Both the position numbers and the translations under genes were made by a program. From Pithys albifrons albifrons (Eukaryota > Chordata > Aves > Passeriformes > Thamnophilidae): 64,000 nucleotides of DNA. The notes beneath the pieces are model-generated. The model was not told the origin of the DNA. It ran no database searches and saw nothing but the letters and a program-made list of their open reading frames with translations. The stretch spans positions 25,657,224 through 25,721,223 of the forward strand of contig NC_092463.1 of the NCBI RefSeq assembly GCF_047495875.1, given 5' to 3'. Positions within the stretch are counted from its first letter, which is position 1. Each line of letters starts with the position of its first letter. Below are positions 13,453-28,500 of the stretch, piece after piece.

Positions 13453-13519
13453 ATTACTTGGATTCTACAAAGGAATACTTCCTCCTGTCTTGGCTGAAAC
13501 ACCCAAAAGGGCAGTGAAG
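13453..13519 (+). CDS. SLC25A21: SLC25A21 coding exon (first in window)
   Basis: 67 bases after a T-rich tract and acceptor AG, ending AAG before GTAAAA. The first base finishes a split codon. The next 22 codons read LLGFYKGILPPVLAETPKRA then VK. This is the matrix helix and start of transmembrane helix 2 of carrier repeat 1; the FYKG of the family motif is present. The short out-of-frame open frame on the opposite strand here is only a shadow. Confidence 0.95.
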
Positions 13520-16500
13520 GTAAAAACCCTAAGCTTCCTCCTTAAAAATATAAGTAAGGACAGTGGCAGCTGTAAAGCACTTTATTTCTCCCCCACTGAT
13601 TAAAATTAGAATCTTAAACTTATATGGCATATTAATCCTCTGACTTTTACTAGGAGAAAAGTTTCCTGTTTATAGTACAATGAAAACTATCCTTGATCAA
13701 GGAGTGTAGGATACTGCTCCTAAGTGCTAAGGTATTTTTGACCTGTATATCTAATGTTACAAAAAAAAAAAAAGCAATTATTCTATACTGTCAAAATTAA
13801 TAAAATAGCTTAAGTGCTATTTTAGCATCTTAATTACAACTGGTTTAGATATTTTCTTTTACTGAAAATGCCTACCAACTAATAGCTTAATAAATTAATA
13901 CAAGAAGCTATTAAAAAAGCCACTACTAAGTACTTACTTACTAAGTACTCACTTGAAGCAGTATATCTGTAGGTCAGAAGTGGTGCCCAGAGTTTTCTTG
14001 TGCTCCAAAGAGCACTCTACTCTGTACTCTTGCTTTTTAACAGACTGAAGACAGTAATTCGGTCAACTCCTCATTGTGCAAAGATTTTCCTCCAGCTCTC
14101 TTACAATTGAAATAGATGCTAGCCTATCAAAGTGTATTTTCTGTCAAATGCTGATCTGATTTTCTTTTATTATCCTTTTGTTTCATTTGTAGAGCATGAT
14201 TTTAGTAAAATTCCTAAGCAACATGTTTCAATACATCAATTTCTTTCAGTTGTCATGCAACCTTTTTAATTAAAACCTACTTATTAAGCACACCATCTTA
14301 AAGTTTTCAATCTATCAAAGCATCAGTTGTGTTAAGAACAAATATTTCTTTGTCTTTCACTACAGAACTTTGAAGTTTCCCATAGATGCACCAAATGTGT
14401 TATTAAACAGAATGTCTTGATTTTCGTTCTTTTTTTTTTTTTTTGGTCCTTTTTAAAAAGGCTGCATATGATTCTGCTCCTTAGTCTGCAATTAATCATT
14501 CACATTCCAAATCCTTTACAGAGGAATAATATTTGTATAAAGTGACAGGATGTGACCTTGTAACAGAAACCTAGCGGAGTTCTGGTAATATCATCTTCAT
14601 GTTTGCACTGGCATCTTAGATGCAAGTGACATATGTCAGCTATCTCAAAATTATACAATAAAGCTAACAAAACTAAATTCCTATTTAATAGCAATGTGGC
14701 AGTGAAGAATAGATGGATGATATTTAGAAGATTACTAATAACTTGTTTTCTTTATCCTTTAATGTTTCCTCTGTCTCTCCATTTAATTTCCTTTGAAACA
14801 GGACAAAGTAAATCTGTGCTTTTTAGATTCCAACCTATATTTAGTTAAAATACTAACCCAGGTTTGATTTATCCTACCAACCTGAGTCATTCAAAAATTT
14901 CAAATCACTTTCTTTTACTTAAATTGATTTAATTGACTTAACCTCAATGATATTCAATATAATTATAGAATGATAGAAATATGTAGGTAGGGAGGGATCT
15001 CTGGAGGTCATCTGGTGAGCCTCCTGCTCAAATCAGGGCTGACTTCATGATTAGATGAGGTTGTTCAGATGCCTTGTCTGGTAGAGTTCTGAAAATTTTC
15101 AAGAAAGGAGTCTGCAGCCTCTCTGTGCTCTTTCTCCTGTTCTTATTTGCTTTCACTGTGAAAAGTTTTGCCTTATCCCCAATCCAAATTCTCCTATTGC
15201 AACTTTTGCCTATTGCCTCTCATGTTTCTATAGTCAGCCTCTGAGAAAGCCCCACTGTCTTTTGTATAACCTTTAGATGGTGGAAGATGGGAATTAGATC
15301 ACCTTAGCCTTCTTCTCTCCAGGCTAAACAGTTCTCTCAATCTCTTGTACTCTTGTACATTGTAAGCTCACAGCTCCTTTAATGTCTTACTGGTGCCCCC
15401 CTAGTAGAATGCTTTCTTCCTAATTCTTGGACATTTATGTGAGGGCTGAGTTTTTGCAACTATGAGAATCAGATTTAATTGGGAAGCATGGACAGTAATG
15501 AAACAGTTGAATTCTCTAATTATTTACCGTATTTTTTTACATTTAATGCTGTTCCAAAGACATCAGGGTGACTTGAAGTTACCTTGGGACATCAGCTGTG
15601 TTCTACCTTAGAAGAATTCAGTAACATAAACGTGCAGGACAATAATGTCCTTGTATTAACCTGGATATTGGAGCAATTAAATGTGCCAGCAATTAAATTA
15701 TATGCCAGTACAATTTCTAACATCCAAATTGGAATTTGTACCCATGCTTTGGTCTGAAGAGAATTTCTCAAATTTCTGCTACCCTTATTAGGATATGACT
15801 AGAAAGGAAAAGTCACTGCTTCCTTTGGCCCACTCTCCACCTTTTACTCTTCTAATAGTTTTCCTCATCTTAATGGGCCTCATGCTATCCCTACTCCACT
15901 GCCAAAATGACCAGTGAGATGTCAAGGAAACCTATACTCAGTCCAAATATTTTGAGACTTGAGAAAACACAAAAAGCAGAGAGGCAATTTCTATGTTCCA
16001 ACAGTCTTGCTTTGTCTTTGTAATGAACGTTTTTGAAAGCTTTTTGTTATAGTATCAAGAAAGTGTGAAAAGAATGGACAAGAGTGATTTTGTACTAAGA
16101 AGAAATGTACTTGTGCTGCTAGAACCTTGTTTTTATCTGGTCTGTGTACTTGCAAATAAAAATAAAGCTACTAAAATGAAGTTATTTAGCTCCAGTTTTT
16201 CAGTTAAGTGTTGAAGATACAGCCTCATTTTTAGTCAACTATATTCTCATGTCTGTCTTGCTATTTCTTTTTTTCTTTCTCTTTATTTCCCTCCTAAAAA
16301 GAAAGCTGGTATTTCTGGAAGATGAAAAGTCAAAGTTTATAACTTTCTGTTAGATTGAACTTGGAGCAAAGAAATGATTATGCCAATACAATGGTTAACA
16401 GATGAACTTTGGGGCAAATTTATACTGTTCATGTGTTCCCAGACATCTTGTTTCAAGCATGTATTTTTACCTTAGAGTTATTGAGACATCTGGTGAGTAC

Positions 16501-19500
16501 TTTGGCTATTTTCTGTGTAACTTCAATTAAAGTGTATCTTTGCCAGACGGACGATATCAGTTATTACATACACAAAAGCTTGTTTTAAATATGTTTATTC
16601 TGAGAATTTTTTTTAATTGCACAAAACTAATAACACAACTGTAGAGGAAAAGACAATTGATGCTGTATTTTTAAAAACATTTTGGGTGGACACACATGAT
16701 ATAAATTCATATAATACATCAAGATACTTATTTTTTGCAAAATTGTATGTATACTAGCCACTCTAGTACATCCAGTGGCATTTATATTGAGTTTTATTGC
16801 TATTGATTTGCTTTCTTTTAAAAGTTATGTAAAGCATAGTTATTGTTAAGTGGTTATTTAATTTATGACTCTAGGAAGCTATTGATTTTTAAGGTAACAT
16901 TTTAAAGACAAAAAAACTGCTAGGTAATGTACTTCTGCCTTTATTGCAAACATTTTACAGATCTGCAATGCTATGGAAAACATTAAGGAATACCAGAAAT
17001 TCCGTTAAAGGTTAGGAGGGTAACAATGAGTAGAAAGATGCTGGAGAGAGAATAAAGCAAACTTTATCACAATAAGAAATTAATTTAGTTCATTGAAGCA
17101 GCTTACCCACCCACTTTGTCATGAGACTTCCTTTTACCTATAAAATATCTTCTGTTGTCCAGAAATAAAGACCTATGTTTTAAGTAACACTTCTATCTTT
17201 TCTGAGTAATGTCAAGGCCAATACAACAATTTTAAACATATTTGCAGGATATTTGCAAGCTAAAATACTCAATCTGTACACTGTTTGGAAGGCAGTTAAA
17301 ATCTGGGCCTGAATTCTAAGACCTTTTCTTAGATAATGATAAAATAATCCCTACTTAGGATATCAAAAAGTATCTATTCATTTACCAAAGTATCAGCCCT
17401 TTAGTTTTCAGAATCTAACACCCTGATTTTGCATAATTATGTATACATATTCCCCTCTGTTTTAAATCAGTGGCATTATTGACATATTGACACTGAATTC
17501 TCTGATAGTTTTGATGTGATTCCAGTGGCTTTTCATTTGAAGCAGGTCTTGATTGAAAAAATTTATTCACTTTGCCATAGGACAAGGTTCTAAACAAGTT
17601 AAAATGAGGATACGGTGCTTATTACTCATGTTCCTGTATACGTGGTTTATGAAAATGCTGTTTTGTTCTGATAGGTCTGTAGCAACTAAACCGTGAGGTT
17701 ACTGAGTTTGTCTTCTTTGGCTGAGACTCAGCACAGTTTACTCAGTCTTTCTGTTTTGTCTTAAATCCTCAATTTCCTTACGTTTCTGATGATTCCCATG
17801 TCTCCATTTACCTCAGTGCCCATTACCTTCATCTTGTGATGAAACAGTTGGATTGTCTCATCCATGGGCACATGCTGTGTGGAGGGATCACAGCCTCCTG
17901 CATGGGCATAAAATGCACAGTCTTTCAGAAGATCCTGCCTTAATTTCAATCAACCTGCTCTGAGCTAGTCAAGTGTTACAGGATGGCTTTTGAAAGTACC
18001 CAGGAAAATCAGAGGTTCTGGTTATTTACTTTTGTTATACTGGGATGTGACAGCTCTTACACTAGTAGATATGCACCTGCACTGGTGCAGTCTTGGTAAA
18101 ACTGTGTCAGGTTTTTTTTGTTCATTCCCATCATACTGGATGTGCTGAGTAAAAGCCACATTTTTTTAGCATGAATACTTTTTTGACAGATTACAGGACT
18201 CACAAATAGTGAGTTGTAGTTACAGGCCTTGTGTTGTTCCATGTGTGCAAATTATGTGGAATAACACCTACGATATCTTTGGGTCTTACCCAGAATTCAA
18301 ATACCTTGTCTATAACCCACAAGATTTTCTTATGTCCTCATTCATTGTGCTAAAAGATCATTTTTACTGCCCTCAGAGTTATCTGATATAGCATCAACCT
18401 GAAGTGCTTTTTCAATGGCTTCAGCAACAAATTTTCACAATTCAAATTTGAAAAACTATGGAATTTCTTCTATAGTCTCCTTCATAAACTTGTCAAACTC
18501 TCCCTTACAAGTCATTAAGATTTTCCCCCCTCTACTCTAAGTAGAAGACTGTTTAAGGACCCCACTCCTTTGGTTATAAGAAAGCTTCATCAGAGCTCAA
18601 GCCACGTTCTATTTATGAGTATTTCTTACTTTTATACCAAATTACTTTATGCTACATATCTTTGCTTGTTTTTCATTCCTGCAACCTCTCTTTTGCTCAA
18701 CTAAACAAGAAAAGGATTTATTCCATCTCCATTCTTAAAAATACCTCTAAGTTCTCCTTAATGGTCCTGGTAACCCTGTTTTGAATATGCTGTAGTCTTA
18801 ATTATTCTTCTTTAAATAAACTTGGTCAGATTATGTGCTGTTTCACAGGGTGTCTTACCAATACTTTGTAATATGTCACACATATCTTTATTTACAGTAC
18901 ACCTTAACTCATGCATTTTACTTAGACTTTGTGTCCACAGACAAGGAAATGGGCAGCAAAATTTTTATGCTTATGCCCACAGGAAGCTTCTTGCTGACTT
19001 TAGTGCAGTTATTTATTCTCAAGACTCTCCTTGGAAGAAAAAATCCATTAATTTATTCTGCTTTGATTTTTGGAATTCATAAAAGGCATTCTGAAAAGTA
19101 ACGGGTTTGTGTGGGAAGAAATGTGGGACTGCAAAATGAGACATTTAAAAATGTTTGCCTTTTGCCATGTTGGTGAAGCTGATCTCATTTCTTTCTTGAA
19201 ACTCAAACACTGAGAAGTGCAGCTTTCAAAACTCATCCTCCAAGGAATTGCAGATAGTCAGAACTTCTAAGCACCACCTATTTGAAAGAAGACGATGATG
19301 GGCTGATTTATTTGTAAAGAGAGAAAAACCTACAGGAAATGTGTCTTTTGACAGTAGAAAATTATAAAAATCTACAGACTTTCCATCTTCAATATCTGCA
19401 ATTATATATTCTCTGAGGAGAAGTAGACTAGTCTTTGAGAAATGTGAAAGTTATTGCGGTACATTCTGTTGAAGATGTGAGGATGATTTCTTGGGAATGA

Positions 19501-22500
19501 TCATAGTATCTACTACTACATTTATACCAGTATATGAAAGTTAATGCTAGGGGAAGAGTTTATAAATGGAAAATATGATGTATGTGTTGTAAGCAAAATT
19601 TTGAAATGTACTTATGCTGCTATTATGAATGACACACTAATAAAATCAGTTTTGAAGCCTGATTGTCTACTATTGCACATCTATCACTGCTACAGAGAAT
19701 ATGAAACAAAAGTGGCTAATGCTTATTTTGGAGAACTGCATATAGCTTCTCAGAACATGAGGTAGTGAAGTTCCACTGTAGTTTGCTTTTTACTAATTTG
19801 CTAATTAACTCATAATTTTTTCATTACAATTTCAGTCTAACATTTATTTACAGTTTTTCACCTTTGAACAATACAAGAAGCTCCTAGGATACGCATCATT
19901 ACCGCCAGGACTGGTATGTATGGGTACAGAACTTCATGTTCTAATTTAATGTGTATACTGATCAGTCTCATCTACTTCTTGCTGTAGAAGAAGCCCAAAA
20001 TTAAAGGCTCCAATTCAATTGAAAGTTTTTCAGAACAGACTTGTCCCTCAAAAATATTGATAAAGAATTTATCAAAATGATAGCTTCCGGAACTTTTGTA
20101 TCAGATATCTTCAAACTAATTCCCTACAATGTCATAACATTTGTTAACATGGATAACAGCAGTCCCCATGAAAGACTGTGATGCAGCTTGTCATTCTTCA
20201 TTCTTGCAAAATAACAAAAGAAGTTGAACATTATCAATATTTATTTATTCATGTAATAGTGACTAGTTTGATACCTCAACCTCAAAGTGCTGATCTGCAA
20301 GGCACAGTGCAACTATAAGAAAAATACTGATCTCAGTCTTATTCTAAAGACTTTAAAACAGAATCAGAAGTTATTGATAGGAAATTGCTAGTTTTTTTGA
20401 AGTCAATTACAAAACTCTTACATATCAGTGGAGCTAGGAATTCATCTCAAGAACATAACGGGTTTAGAAACAAACTACAGGGCATACATATACATGGAAA
20501 GGCATTAATGCTAAGATGTAGTTTCTTGCATGTGTAATCTGCATTCTCATATGTAGAGCTCAATTCTGTTATTGTACCATTTGGAATAAAATACATTTTG
20601 TAAGAACTACTGCTTCCTGCAGTGGAAGAATGTAAATCAGTAAATTTTTATTTTTCACAATAATGGTATCAGAACTATGAAACAGGTGATATTTTATGGA
20701 TATACTATAAAAGTTTTGGTTGTTTCAGGTCTCTTTCATACAGTATTGCTTCCATTTACATCTATCTGCCTTTCACTGCAGTGAGTGAATGGTCATGGAA
20801 TTATATTAACTAGTTTAAAGCAACTTTCCTCTTCCTCTTGACAATTCCACTGACCCAGTAGTTGTTTACAGTCTCCCCTATTTTATCTGGTATTTTTCAG
20901 CAGGCACTTCTCATCCTTAGGTGTAAATAGAGACACTGATATTTGTTCTCTAGCAAGTGAAAAGAACAAAGCTGAAGGTTCCCTCATACCCCAGCACTTT
21001 TTTGAGGGCAGGAAAATATGGTGAAAACTTAGAAACATTCAACAGCTGACCTGGAGCTGCTCTGATTCAACAGGCACAGCAACCATCCGACCCCCTCTAT
21101 GGTGTAGTACTGTTACCCTAGAGGCATTTTTGACCTTAAGATGGCCATGGTAGTGTGGGGAAAAGAAGACTCAGAGGGATTCTGGTATAATCTAGGTAGA
21201 ATGTTTCTAGGTACCTCAACAGACCTCATATCAAGACATTTATTGTTAAAAGAGAGATGCATACATTAGCACCATCCTCCTGCTGGCTTCAGTTTTTGGT
21301 TAATGATGAAAGTTCTCATCTCACTGGAAAAGTAGATTTGTTGGTTACACAGCCTCCTCCATAAGTCAGTAAGGCTGGTGTTTGCCACTACCCTTCTAAC
21401 TTTCCATTCTTCTTTTTCTTGAGCTCCCAAGAGTCCCTGCTCAAATCCCTCTGTATTAAGTAAGTTTTTTCTCACTATTGTCTTTCCTTACCATTGGTTT
21501 CTCTGAATTTCAGCAAATGTACTGATTATATTGTATTTTGGTCCTGGAACTTCTTTCAGCCCCTAAAGAGTTTGAGGATATTAAGTGGAAGCAATAAATA
21601 TGTGAAGTGATCAATGAATTTAACCCATCTGAATTTTCTCAATGGACTTAAATATTTTAATACTACTTTTTTGTTCCAAACAAATGTATTTTTAAATGCT
21701 GTGCTATGATGTAAAGCAAAGCAGTAAGTATCTCCATATCTATGGCTGAAATGTACGATCAGCTTCTAAGTAAATGGAGGGAATTCATGCTTGCAGTGAA
21801 TGCTGACATTTCCCTATGTGCCAGTCATTCCCATTCAAACCATTCTAAGATTGATACTTCCCTAGGAGAACTTTTCTTCTGCTTGTGCAATTTACTTAAG
21901 TATTATTGGGCTCTTTTAATTCCTTACATTTGTTTTTAGGTTAATATGTTAGTGTTATGTGCTTAATGCTCAGTTCAGAGATTTTATTTTTTCCAGTCTT
22001 GCATAACTGCATCTATATTTGTGTTATTATTCAGACTCCACCCAAAGATAACATGAGGGCATTATTTTTCCATGTTTTTGTAATAATTTGGTACCACATT
22101 TTTTCTTCCAAGTGAAAAGAGGACAGTGCTATGATATTTTATTTTGTCTTTTTTTTGGAATGTGGTTTATGGCTATTGTCATATTGTCTTCATGAACTGT
22201 CAGCATACAATCAGGGACTAAAGTTGTTTAGCAATAGAAAACTGCTGCATTACTGTAATCTTGCAGTTTGCATTGTCTCATTCAGTTTCATAATCTGATG
22301 TATGGGAGGTTTTACTCCTTAATTTTTAACTTTCATTTTAACTTTCCTAGGCATTTGCAGTTGCTGGCTTGGGATCTGGGTTGACAGAGGCAGTTGTGGT
22401 TAACCCTTTTGAAGTAGTAAAGGTTACCTTACAGGCCAACCAGAATGCCTTTGCAGAGGTATGAAAATTGCTTTATTCTCCTTTTCCTATATAATGTACT

Positions 22501-25500
22501 TCAAGGTTCATATTTAGAGCAGAATTTCTGTAATATCTTGGGTTGATGTATATGATGTTCCCAAAAACTTATAGAAATGGAAAGGGACTCAACAGACAAT
22601 GCCTTTAGATCTGTAGAGATGCACACAGTATTGTGAGAGGCATCAGCATCTCCACTGTAAATATTCCATGAAATGCAGCTTCATCTTTCCAGAGCAGCCA
22701 GCAGTGCCGCAGTGTGAGAAATTGTAATCCAGAAATACAAACCTCAGCCCCTTGTACAAAGTGCACTTACCCCAGTGGGCTCAGACTTCAAGTGGGCACT
22801 AAAGGTTAGTGTAAAACACCGCAGCCCTGTGCCCTATCCAGAGTCCAGCTGGTGTATTTTATGCTATATTTCTAGATGAAATTATTTATAAGATTTCACA
22901 CTTATTAGCATAAACTTGAAAATTGTTATATAATAAAGCATATTGATAATTTAAATTCTTGATTCACTTCAGGGTTTTATGAACTAAATACTGTTTTGTC
23001 CAAAGAAGACAGTGTGCAAAACTGACTTTATCCATGGTTCTGGTACTGGCGAAAGTGGAAGAAGTTTAAATTGGAAAACAGTGATTCATCAAAATCAAGT
23101 GTTCCCAGGAATGCACCAGCTTCTATTAATTTTAATGTAGAAAATGTTCCAGGTTAAAGTGAAGGAAGACAGTAACACAGTTCCTTCTTTCTTTTCTCAG
23201 TAAGGCTAACAATTGTCAAATCAGCATTTGCAAAATCTTTTTAGAAATCAGCTGTACTATGTTAGAAGTGCCAAGTCACATAAGCATGGCATGAAAAGGT
23301 TGGCTGAGTCCCTGCTGAGGCATGACTTTTGCATATTCTACTGTTAAATGTTGAGTTAATACTTGCATGCCTTGTAGCACTCATCTGCACAAATTGAACC
23401 CTTTGAGGTTTATCACCTGGCCAGTTTATCACCTCACAGTAAAGAGGTTTATCACCTGGCCATTTATGTAAGCTGTTTGGGCCAAGCTTCTCAGGTACAC
23501 TCTGAAAAATTATTGCCACTGATTTTCAAATGTCACAGACTAGCTGGTACCTGCCTGTAACTCATCCAGAGAAGTATGCTCTTCCAGAGTAAATTTAAAA
23601 ATGTTTGGTAAAGTTCTGTTCTTTTCTCAATGCATGAGAAAGAGATGTTTGTTTGCTACAAGGCTCCAGTCCAGACATTTTTTAACCTGGGGCAGCAAAG
23701 CCACTGAAACAGATAGCTAATACAGTACAGGAGTAAAAAGTTTAGGACACTGGAAGGATTGAGACTGAAAGTAGTAAAAAGCAAAGTGTGAGAGGATCTC
23801 CCTCTCAGGAAGGTGGTATAATAAAAATTATGGACTACTGTTGCTCTAGAAGTAGTAAACTAAGCAAATATTCTGGATCTTTCTGACTCAGTTGTGAAGA
23901 TGTAATTAACCAATCTTAATAGGACCTCTATTTTTGAGTATAAACACATCAGTATTATGTTTTGAGCAAACTATTCCCTGTAAAGTTGCAAAAGACCAAT
24001 ATATCCTTTCACTTCATACATTTTCATTTTTTTTCTCTGCTGCAAAATTTATAACAAAATCTGGAGTGTTTTAGTTTGTAAATTTTGTTCAATTATGTCC
24101 TTTAGTTACAGCATCCCTTCCTGGGTGACCTTCAGAATACTCTAATAATCACTGTAGCTGTCCAAAAGCATCCAGAAATGTTTTGTTCTAGGTGAATATT
24201 CTTTAATTTCAAAGCAAATTTTAACAAAATCCAAATAATAGTATATTATCATACAAATAAAATGGTGAAAGAATGCTATTCAGACTCCACTAGGAACCTA
24301 GTTTACATCTAAAATATGAGCTATTTGGCCTAGTGAAAAATTCCGAGGAAAATTAAGTTCTTAAATAACAAAGATAGTTAAATCACAGACATATTAATTT
24401 TTAATATATCTTTTAAAAAGTGTTAAGAGTTTCAAAATTTGCTGTGAATTAGAAAAACCTCTACTGACTTCATCAGCATGATCTCAAGTTCTTATTAAGA
24501 GTATGTTAAAGAACATTCCACACTAAAGCATGTAAACTCAAGCCTATTGGAAGAAGCATGTCCAGAGGTTATATTATACACTGTACAGCAGTGGTACACT
24601 CATTTCATTACCATGCACTGTTTTTCTAAAAGATTTAAGTAAAGTATGTACCTGTCCCATTATGGAGCTTTCATACTACATGATGAAACCTAATGCAGTT
24701 CACATATTTCTTTGACTATTGTATTGAAATAATAAATACGTCTTGTTTAAAAGGAACAAGGAAGAGCATGAACACATACACTCACACCCAGACTCCTGCA
24801 CACCCCCAAAGCAAATATTCACACCCTGCAGTGACAGCTGAATTGTTCTGTTCTACCAGATCATCTTTCAAGGGCTGATAGATTTAAAGAGGAAGGCCAC
24901 TATAAGTCACACATCCACGGTTCTGTAATGTGGATTGCTATGGGTAAAAATAATGGTGACTTTTTGTTAAACTAAACTAGAAGGCGGCCCAACACCTTGT
25001 TGTTTGGTTTTCCTTTTTTTCTTTTTTCCTTTTCCCTGTAGCCCTGGATAACACATTGGCCATAGAAACTGGTGTGATGATTAAAATCTTCTCACCTGAC
25101 GTCAGATTTGTGATTAATTAAACAAATACAAGTTTCTGCTTTATGATGAGAAGAGACTCTAGATTCCATTGACGAGGTCTGCATTGAGTAAAAGTCAACA
25201 TTTGTGTGAACTGAATTAACTCCATATGTTTATACAATAAATTGCTCCATCTAAGGTCCTTCCATCATCAGTAATGAACCACAAATCTTCTGTGAATTGA
25301 TCAGCTGACATAAGGATGCCTACATTGGAAAACATGAAATGCTAAGAGAGCCCTCTTTATTGCCAGAGGTCTAAAAAGGGAAGTCAGATGTAGACATTGC
25401 AGGTATCTACATGTGGACTAATGAATTCCATCTCAGTTGTTCAGCAACTGTCATACTTTCCCTCAGTCATTAGTAAATCCATATTCAAGATAAGGGTTGC

Positions 25501-28500
25501 CTTACTATTGAAGGTTGCTGTATTCAGCTTAAATTACTTTACTTGGGACCACTTTTTTAAAGATCTAATTTCTGGGGTTTGTATGTGAGAAAGCGTGTTA
25601 TTGCTAGTTTCTGGACAATTTTCCATGCTGGGTATCTCCATTTTGTAATAGATTCTGACTTGAAACCCTGGGGCTAGTTATAAGTAAACTATACTAAAAT
25701 GTATGCAGAGCATAAACAGGATAACATTAGTTATGAAATATGAAAAACCAGGATGAAACTTAGTATTAAAGACTACACTTGTGATTCACCTAAATAAGCT
25801 GTGTCAGAAATAATAGGCCTCACTTGGCTGATGCTGTTCATTCTACCACAGTGATATTTTGAAATGGAAAGCTATTACACAAATAAATTTATTTAAATCA
25901 GCAGTGTTCACAGCATTGTAGTCAAAATTTTTCTATATTTTCATGTTTGAACCAGCAAGTGGAAGTTGTGTTTTGCCTTTCTAATCATATATTTGGTTAC
26001 CCAGAGCAGGCTTTATGCTTTGGAGAAAGCCAAACTCAATTCAACAATTTTTGAAAGTAACTTTGTAACTTTTCTATAATACTGAAAAAAAATGTAAAAT
26101 ATTGAGAAGGGGAATAGCTAGTTCTGAGTGTCACAGTATATTGGAAAACAGATCAAATATGTATGTAATGCAGGCAGATCATATCTGATCTGAGGAAGTT
26201 GCTTCCTTTCTGCCTTTCATTGAATTGGCTGACTAAAATGATTTTTGTACCTTTTGGGTATTATATTCAAAATGGGATTTCTAAAGGCTGCTTTCTAAAT
26301 ATGTACCTTAGAATCTAAATGGCTGCTCTTGATTTTCAAAAGCCAACTACATTTTTAAGTCAAATAACTCATTGGAAAGGCAAAACAGAATTTCCAGTTG
26401 ATTGCTCAGGAAAAATTAAAAAAAATAACCAAAAACTTTCTTTTCAATATTTTCAAGACCTGATTTTAAAACATGCTGTGTACCAAATATGTCCTTCAAA
26501 GTTGGTGTCTTAAAGCAGTGGTCTGCATTCTCAACAGCATGAAGTGCCTCAGATGATCCAGATGGGTTCCCAGAGAATATAAATGCCTTTTGTCACCCTT
26601 TGAACCCTGTTCATAACAGGGAATCTGGAAACTGACAAACTGACCTTCAACGCTTTTGCTGCTCTAATTTGTAGCTCCAAAGGACTTGCTTCTATGGCCA
26701 TAATGGCTTAAAAATTTCCTGTTCCAGTTCTGTCACTTTTATGACTCCCTCACCATGTATATTACTGTTCTGATGATTTTACTAGAGAAGCTGTTTTTAT
26801 CTTCTTATTGTCCAAAATAATTGTTATATACTCTAGTTGTGGAAGAGTTTCATCTGTCATAATCTTAACAGCACAGCATCAACAATAAAAAAACCTGTTG
26901 CCAAATTCACACATTCAAAGCCACATGTTGCTCTGTAATTTCATCCTAGTTATTATAAGACCTTTTTTTCCTTTATGGGTCCTTAGTCTTTTACAGTACT
27001 CAAGTCATACTTTCATCTTGTTCTGCATTCAGAAAAATGAGGAATCTATTTTTGTTAAAGTTGTGATTTTTATATGGTCAGAGAAACGGGAAAATAAATA
27101 TGGTGAGGCAAGATAAAATTACAGGAATTGGCAACACTGTGTCAACAAGACAGAAACGATGCTATGTTTATTGTTTCTTTTTTGTAAAGATGATGTCTTA
27201 CTTCCTTTTCTTAACTTGTGTAGCAACCGTCTAGCTTTGTTCAAGCTCGGCAGATCATTAAAACCGATGGTCTGGGCTTCCAAGGACTCAACAAAGGCCT
27301 TACTGCAACACTGGGCCGTCACGGAGTTTTTAACATGGTTTACTTTGGATTCTACTTCAATATGAAAAATATTCTTCCAGTCAATAAAGTAAGTTCTTCA
27401 TACAATGCAATAGACAATCAAATAAGAGGTTTGACATTTTAATTAACACTATTTTTCTCTTCAAAGATGTGGGTTTTAGTAATAAACAGTGACTAACCTA
27501 CCTCTGTTTTGCCGAAGTATGGAGCATTTTAATGGAAGCAAATTAAGATCTTGTACTTCTCACTTTTAAAGCAAAGTTGAATATAGCCATGTTTGAATTA
27601 TCATCTTTAGGAATTTCCCTTTATACCATGGTAGCAATGCAAAAAGACAGCAACCAAGATAGAGGTGTGTTATGGTTATTGGGTATGTGTGCATATTTTT
27701 TATGTCAAACTGACTTAGAAGAGGAAAATCCATTTCTAGAACTTCTTTCAGTATTCACAAAGGGGCTAAGCTTGATGATAGGGCAGAGCTGCAGCAGGTA
27801 CTTATTCTGACCAGGCAGTGGGCCTTTTTACTCAGAGAGAGTTCAGCCTAGTGTTGAAGGATGACTGGGAAGATCCTTCCATATGGGAGTGAGACAGGCC
27901 AAAACAGGACAAGCACAGTCACACTCAGGGACTTTATGCAGTTTATAGGTCTGGGGGAAAAAAAATCATCAGGGCTTTAATTTAATTTATAGCAACTTTG
28001 TTAGTCCTATATTTCTTTAGATAACAAAGGAAATACTTCCATTTACAATAAAGGGAAATTTTACTAATGAAAACATGGTAATATCAGCAACTTTCTTAAG
28101 GACTGTGTGAGAAACAGCTAATGGTTTATTAATGATTCCAGTACATTACTTACTGAAATGTGTTTTCACTAATGTGATATTTAGATGATGACAGTTAAAC
28201 AGTCACAGGTGTAATGTGTAGTGATACACATATAAGAAGCTGCAATTTCCATCAAAAGGGATCAGTTTCTATTCCCAGATGAAGTAACACCTCTTTTTTT
28301 TTTTCTGCATTTCTGAGTAGCCTGGTATTTTTGTTGGCAACATGGTGTAAATGGAGAAAAGCTCCACTTCTTATTTTCAAATCATTACAGTAAATTGAAT
28401 TGTTCAAGACCAGCAGACCCACAAGTTTCTACAAGTTTCTTTTAGTGTATTTAAGCATACTTTACAGTGTACTTTAATCACACGTTCTAAAAACTTGGGG

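Noticed and set aside
25011..25060. Strong pyrimidine tract and CTGTAG resembling a splice acceptor in the carrier intron
   Set aside because: Stop codons follow shortly in the relevant frame, and the known exons on both sides join perfectly without it.
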